Assembly (NCBI GenBank): GCA_900555035.1
Contig: USJX01000015.1
Coordinates: 1 to 46,269, forward strand
Direction of reading: 5' to 3'
Source of the DNA: an uncultured Prevotella sp.
GTDB lineage: Bacteria > Bacteroidota > Bacteroidia > Bacteroidales > Bacteroidaceae
DNA: 46,269 nt
The notes under the pieces were generated by a model. The model did not search any database. It was not told the origin of the DNA and saw only the letters and a list, made by a program, of their open reading frames with translations. The position numbers and the translations under genes were made by a program. How positions within the stretch are numbered: position 1 is the first letter of the stretch; each line of letters starts with the position of its first letter. Shown piece after piece: positions 44,256-46,269 of the stretch.

Positions 44256-46067
44256 ATGAAAATTAAATATTTCATAGCAGCCACTCTGGCTGCCATCACA
44301 TTCAGTTCATGCAGTGATATGTTCGATGATGGATCCAATCGTTACGTCTATAATCCGGAACTCAACGAGAAGGTGGATTCTATGTTCTATATCAACGGTA
44401 TCTTGAAAGGTGTTCAGCAAGCCATCGACCAGAATGTGCTTGTCAATGAGCTTCGTGGCGACCTCGTGTCGCCAACCTCTCATGCCTCTACCGACTTGCA
44501 GCGCCTGGCAGCCTTCGACTATGCCGACGGCAACAAGTATGATTCTGCGTATGTTTATTACCGCATCATCAACAACTGCAACTACTACGTGGCTCACCGC
44601 GACACCACCCTTGCTACGGGTTCAAGCCTTGTGGCAATGAAGGAGTATGCCGAGGCAAAAGCTATCCGTGCATGGGCTTACCTGCAGCTGGCTCGCAACT
44701 ATGGCAACGTGCCTTTCTACACCTATCCTCTTACCGATATCTCATCGGTAGAGGGTGCTGCCAACCTGGAGAAGAAAGACCTGAACGGCATCGTGGCTGC
44801 CCTGGCTCCCGACCTGGAGCAGTATGTGAACCTGCCAGTGCCTAGCTGGAAGGAGTTTGACCTGGGTATGAACGACGCCGGAGAGCAGAAGAAGGTAACT
44901 ACATCGCAGATGATGATTCCGGTGCGCCTCATCCTTGCCGACCTCTATCTGGAGTCAGGCAACTATGCCAAGGCGGCAGAGCATTACTTCAATTATCTGA
45001 AGCAGAACAAAACGTTCCTGCGCGCTTATCTGGCTGACTGGGCGAATTATCCAACCTATTCGGATCTTCCAACCTCAATGAGAAACGGACAGAGCTGGTT
45101 TGTTTCAAACGGCGACTGGTCAACTACCTACAGCAGAGATGCGGAAACCATCACCTTCGTGGCTATGGCAACCAACAAGTTGCGTGGTGAGATTACTGCC
45201 CTGCCTGGTTTGTTTGGTTACAACTACTACACAGCGGCAGATGGTTATCGCTACAACGTTGAACCAGCCCTGGTAGCATCTGATTCATACCTCGCTCTGT
45301 CTAACAGTCAGGACTTCTATTACAGAGTGGGTAGCGGCAAGAACGCTGTTTACGCCTACGCTTCTGTGGGAGATATGCGTTATCACAGTTCTTACAACCG
45401 TGTGAAGTCGGATAAGAAGACAGATTTGGTTAACATTATCATGAAATATGAGAATGCGAACATTCCGCTCTATCGCACCTCTGGTGTTTATCTGAAGCTT
45501 GCCGAGGCAATCAACCGCATGGGACATCCTGACGTGGCATTCGCCTTGCTGAAGGATGGCTGGAACCACAAGTTGGAGCAGGATACCACCTATATGACCC
45601 AGGAAGGTATCGAGTTCCTGAAGACCACCGTTCCTTTCCTGACGGATGAGAACCGAGTTGTGTTCAACGATGAGGACGAATCTGAGGAATATAGCTGGGG
45701 TAGCCAGCCACTACATGCCCGTGGTGCCGGTATGACCCAGGGTAACCAGTCGCTCTACAAGTATCGCACAGAGATTGATAAGAAGTTGGCTGAATTAGGC
45801 AAGAGTTATCCTGTGAACGCCACAGCATCAGATAGCTTGAAGATTGAGCAGGATGCCGTAGAAGACCTTCTCTGCGACGAGATGGCATTGGAGCTTGCCT
45901 TCGAGGGCAGCCGCTTCAGCGACCTTTGCCGCATCGCCCGTCACAAGAATGCTGATAACCCTTGGGGCAGCAACTACGGTTCTCTCTGGCTTCGTGATAA
46001 GCTGAAGTTCAAGAACTCAGTGCTCGACTTGAGTGATCCGAACAACTGGTTCATGCCATTCAAGTAA
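44256..46067 (+). CDS. SusD/RagB-family glycan-binding lipoprotein (second copy)
   Basis: The 603-residue protein has a lipobox FSSC (Cys19) followed by SDMFDDGSN. The helical SusD core shows AYVYYRIINNCNYYV, AKAIRAWAYLQLARNYGNVP and, near the C-terminus, EMALELAFEGSRFSDLCRIA, the standard SusD signatures. It is the lid and glycan-capture partner of the preceding SusC. It is the last gene of the rightward operon and is followed 30 nt later by a terminator. Confidence 0.95.
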   Translation: MKIKYFIAATLAAITFSSCSDMFDDGSNRYVYNPELNEKVDSMFYINGILKGVQQAIDQNVLVNELRGDLVSPTSHASTDLQRLAAFDYADGNKYDSAYVYYRIINNCNYYVAHRDTTLATGSSLVAMKEYAEAKAIRAWAYLQLARNYGNVPFYTYPLTDISSVEGAANLEKKDLNGIVAALAPDLEQYVNLPVPSWKEFDLGMNDAGEQKKVTTSQMMIPVRLILADLYLESGNYAKAAEHYFNYLKQNKTFLRAYLADWANYPTYSDLPTSMRNGQSWFVSNGDWSTTYSRDAETITFVAMATNKLRGEITALPGLFGYNYYTAADGYRYNVEPALVASDSYLALSNSQDFYYRVGSGKNAVYAYASVGDMRYHSSYNRVKSDKKTDLVNIIMKYENANIPLYRTSGVYLKLAEAINRMGHPDVAFALLKDGWNHKLEQDTTYMTQEGIEFLKTTVPFLTDENRVVFNDEDESEEYSWGSQPLHARGAGMTQGNQSLYKYRTEIDKKLAELGKSYPVNATASDSLKIEQDAVEDLLCDEMALELAFEGSRFSDLCRIARHKNADNPWGSNYGSLWLRDKLKFKNSVLDLSDPNNWFMPFK

Positions 46068-46096
46068 AAAGTTGGTAATATGATTATATAAAAAAA

Positions 46097-46126
46097 TCCC
46101 CCATACACTCTTTTGCGTATGGGGGA
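46097..46126. terminator. Terminator of the SusC/D operon
   Basis: TCCCCCATAC (46097-46106) pairs with GTATGGGGGA (46117-46126), with an A tract on the left and a T tract on the right. It closely resembles the hairpin at 14729-14759. Confidence 0.88.
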
Positions 46127-46143
46127 ATTTTTATATCCCGAAG

Positions 46144-46180
46144 CGTTTCAGCGTTTCAGCGTTTCACCGTTTCACCGTTT
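46144..46180 (+). repeat. CGTTTCAG/CGTTTCAC octamer array
   Basis: Four to five copies of the 8-bp unit follow the terminator hairpin, as at 14776-14806. Confidence 0.82.
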
Positions 46181-46181
46181 T

Positions 46182-46269
46182 ATGACGCACCCTTTTTTAA
46201 TCCGCTAGGCGCCCGCCGGATTTGAAATCCGGCGTAAAAAAATGTCCTAACCTATTTAGGCTCTGCGGA
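46182..46269 (-). repeat. Inverted copy of the compound repeat at 4498-4620, cut by the window edge
   Basis: It contains GCCGGATT-TGA-AATCCGGC (46215-46233), the GCTAGGCG tail, TGTCCTAACCTATTTAGG and the CTCTGCGGA start of the outer hairpin, all as the reverse complement of 4512-4620. It continues past the window end. Confidence 0.85.

Overview
The window looks like chromosomal DNA of a gut or oral Bacteroidales bacterium, most likely Prevotella/Segatella (S. copri-like). The reasons are SusC/SusD pairs, fasciclin-domain lipoproteins, C-terminal tails of the type IX secretion (T9SS) kind, promoters of the Bacteroidetes form (TTG/TTTG, 19-20 nt, TAnnTTTG), almost no Shine-Dalgarno sequences, and a HU-like / phage P5-like / VirE-DUF3987 gene cassette typical of this order. 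The species is an inference; no rRNA gene is present.

Region 1 (1-4.6 kb) is ordinary core genome: the 3' end of dnaK with its terminator, a HAD-family phosphatase-like hydrolase, a small conserved hypothetical, a cytoplasmic cyclophilin with an insertion, and an exported DUF4861-like protein. Short palindromic REP-like repeats sit in most of the gaps.

Region 2 (4.6-14.8 kb) is an accessory island. A leftward HU-like DNA-binding protein with a Gly-rich tail and a long leader lies on the left. On the right lie a 27-codon ORF, a phage P5-like muralytic protein, a repeat-rich hypothetical and a VirE-N/DUF3987 protein. Between them are two separate transcription units that look like defence genes. 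The first is a two-gene pair of unknown family in which the C-terminus of the first protein and the N-terminus of the second share an SC-x-F-x-AGSS-x-NGDV motif. The second is a type II restriction-modification pair whose endonuclease is broken by two compensating frameshifts (about 8567 and 8708-8714) while the adenine methyltransferase is intact.

Region 3 (14.8-46.1 kb) is a large polysaccharide utilisation locus (PUL) read outwards from a divergent promoter region near 28.2-28.5 kb. Leftward are secreted proteins: a multi-module protein with no recognisable catalytic domain, a GH51-GH43 arabinofuranosidase-type fusion, an HExxH metalloprotease, and a GH128-type beta-1,3-glucanase-like protein. 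Three of them share a putative binding module, about five copies in all, and all four have T9SS-like tails. Rightward are a fasciclin lipoprotein, SusC, SusD, two fasciclin lipoproteins, SusC and SusD. No sensor or regulator gene is visible in the window. A plausible joint job is capture and breakdown of an arabinose-decorated beta-1,3-linked glycan, possibly attached to protein; the substrate is inferred.

The right edge (46.18-46.27 kb) carries an inverted copy of a >100-bp repeat found at 4.5-4.6 kb, so the island and the PUL together are bracketed by inverted repeats. Bidirectional terminator hairpins and arrays of an 8-bp GTTTCAGC unit recur at the unit boundaries.
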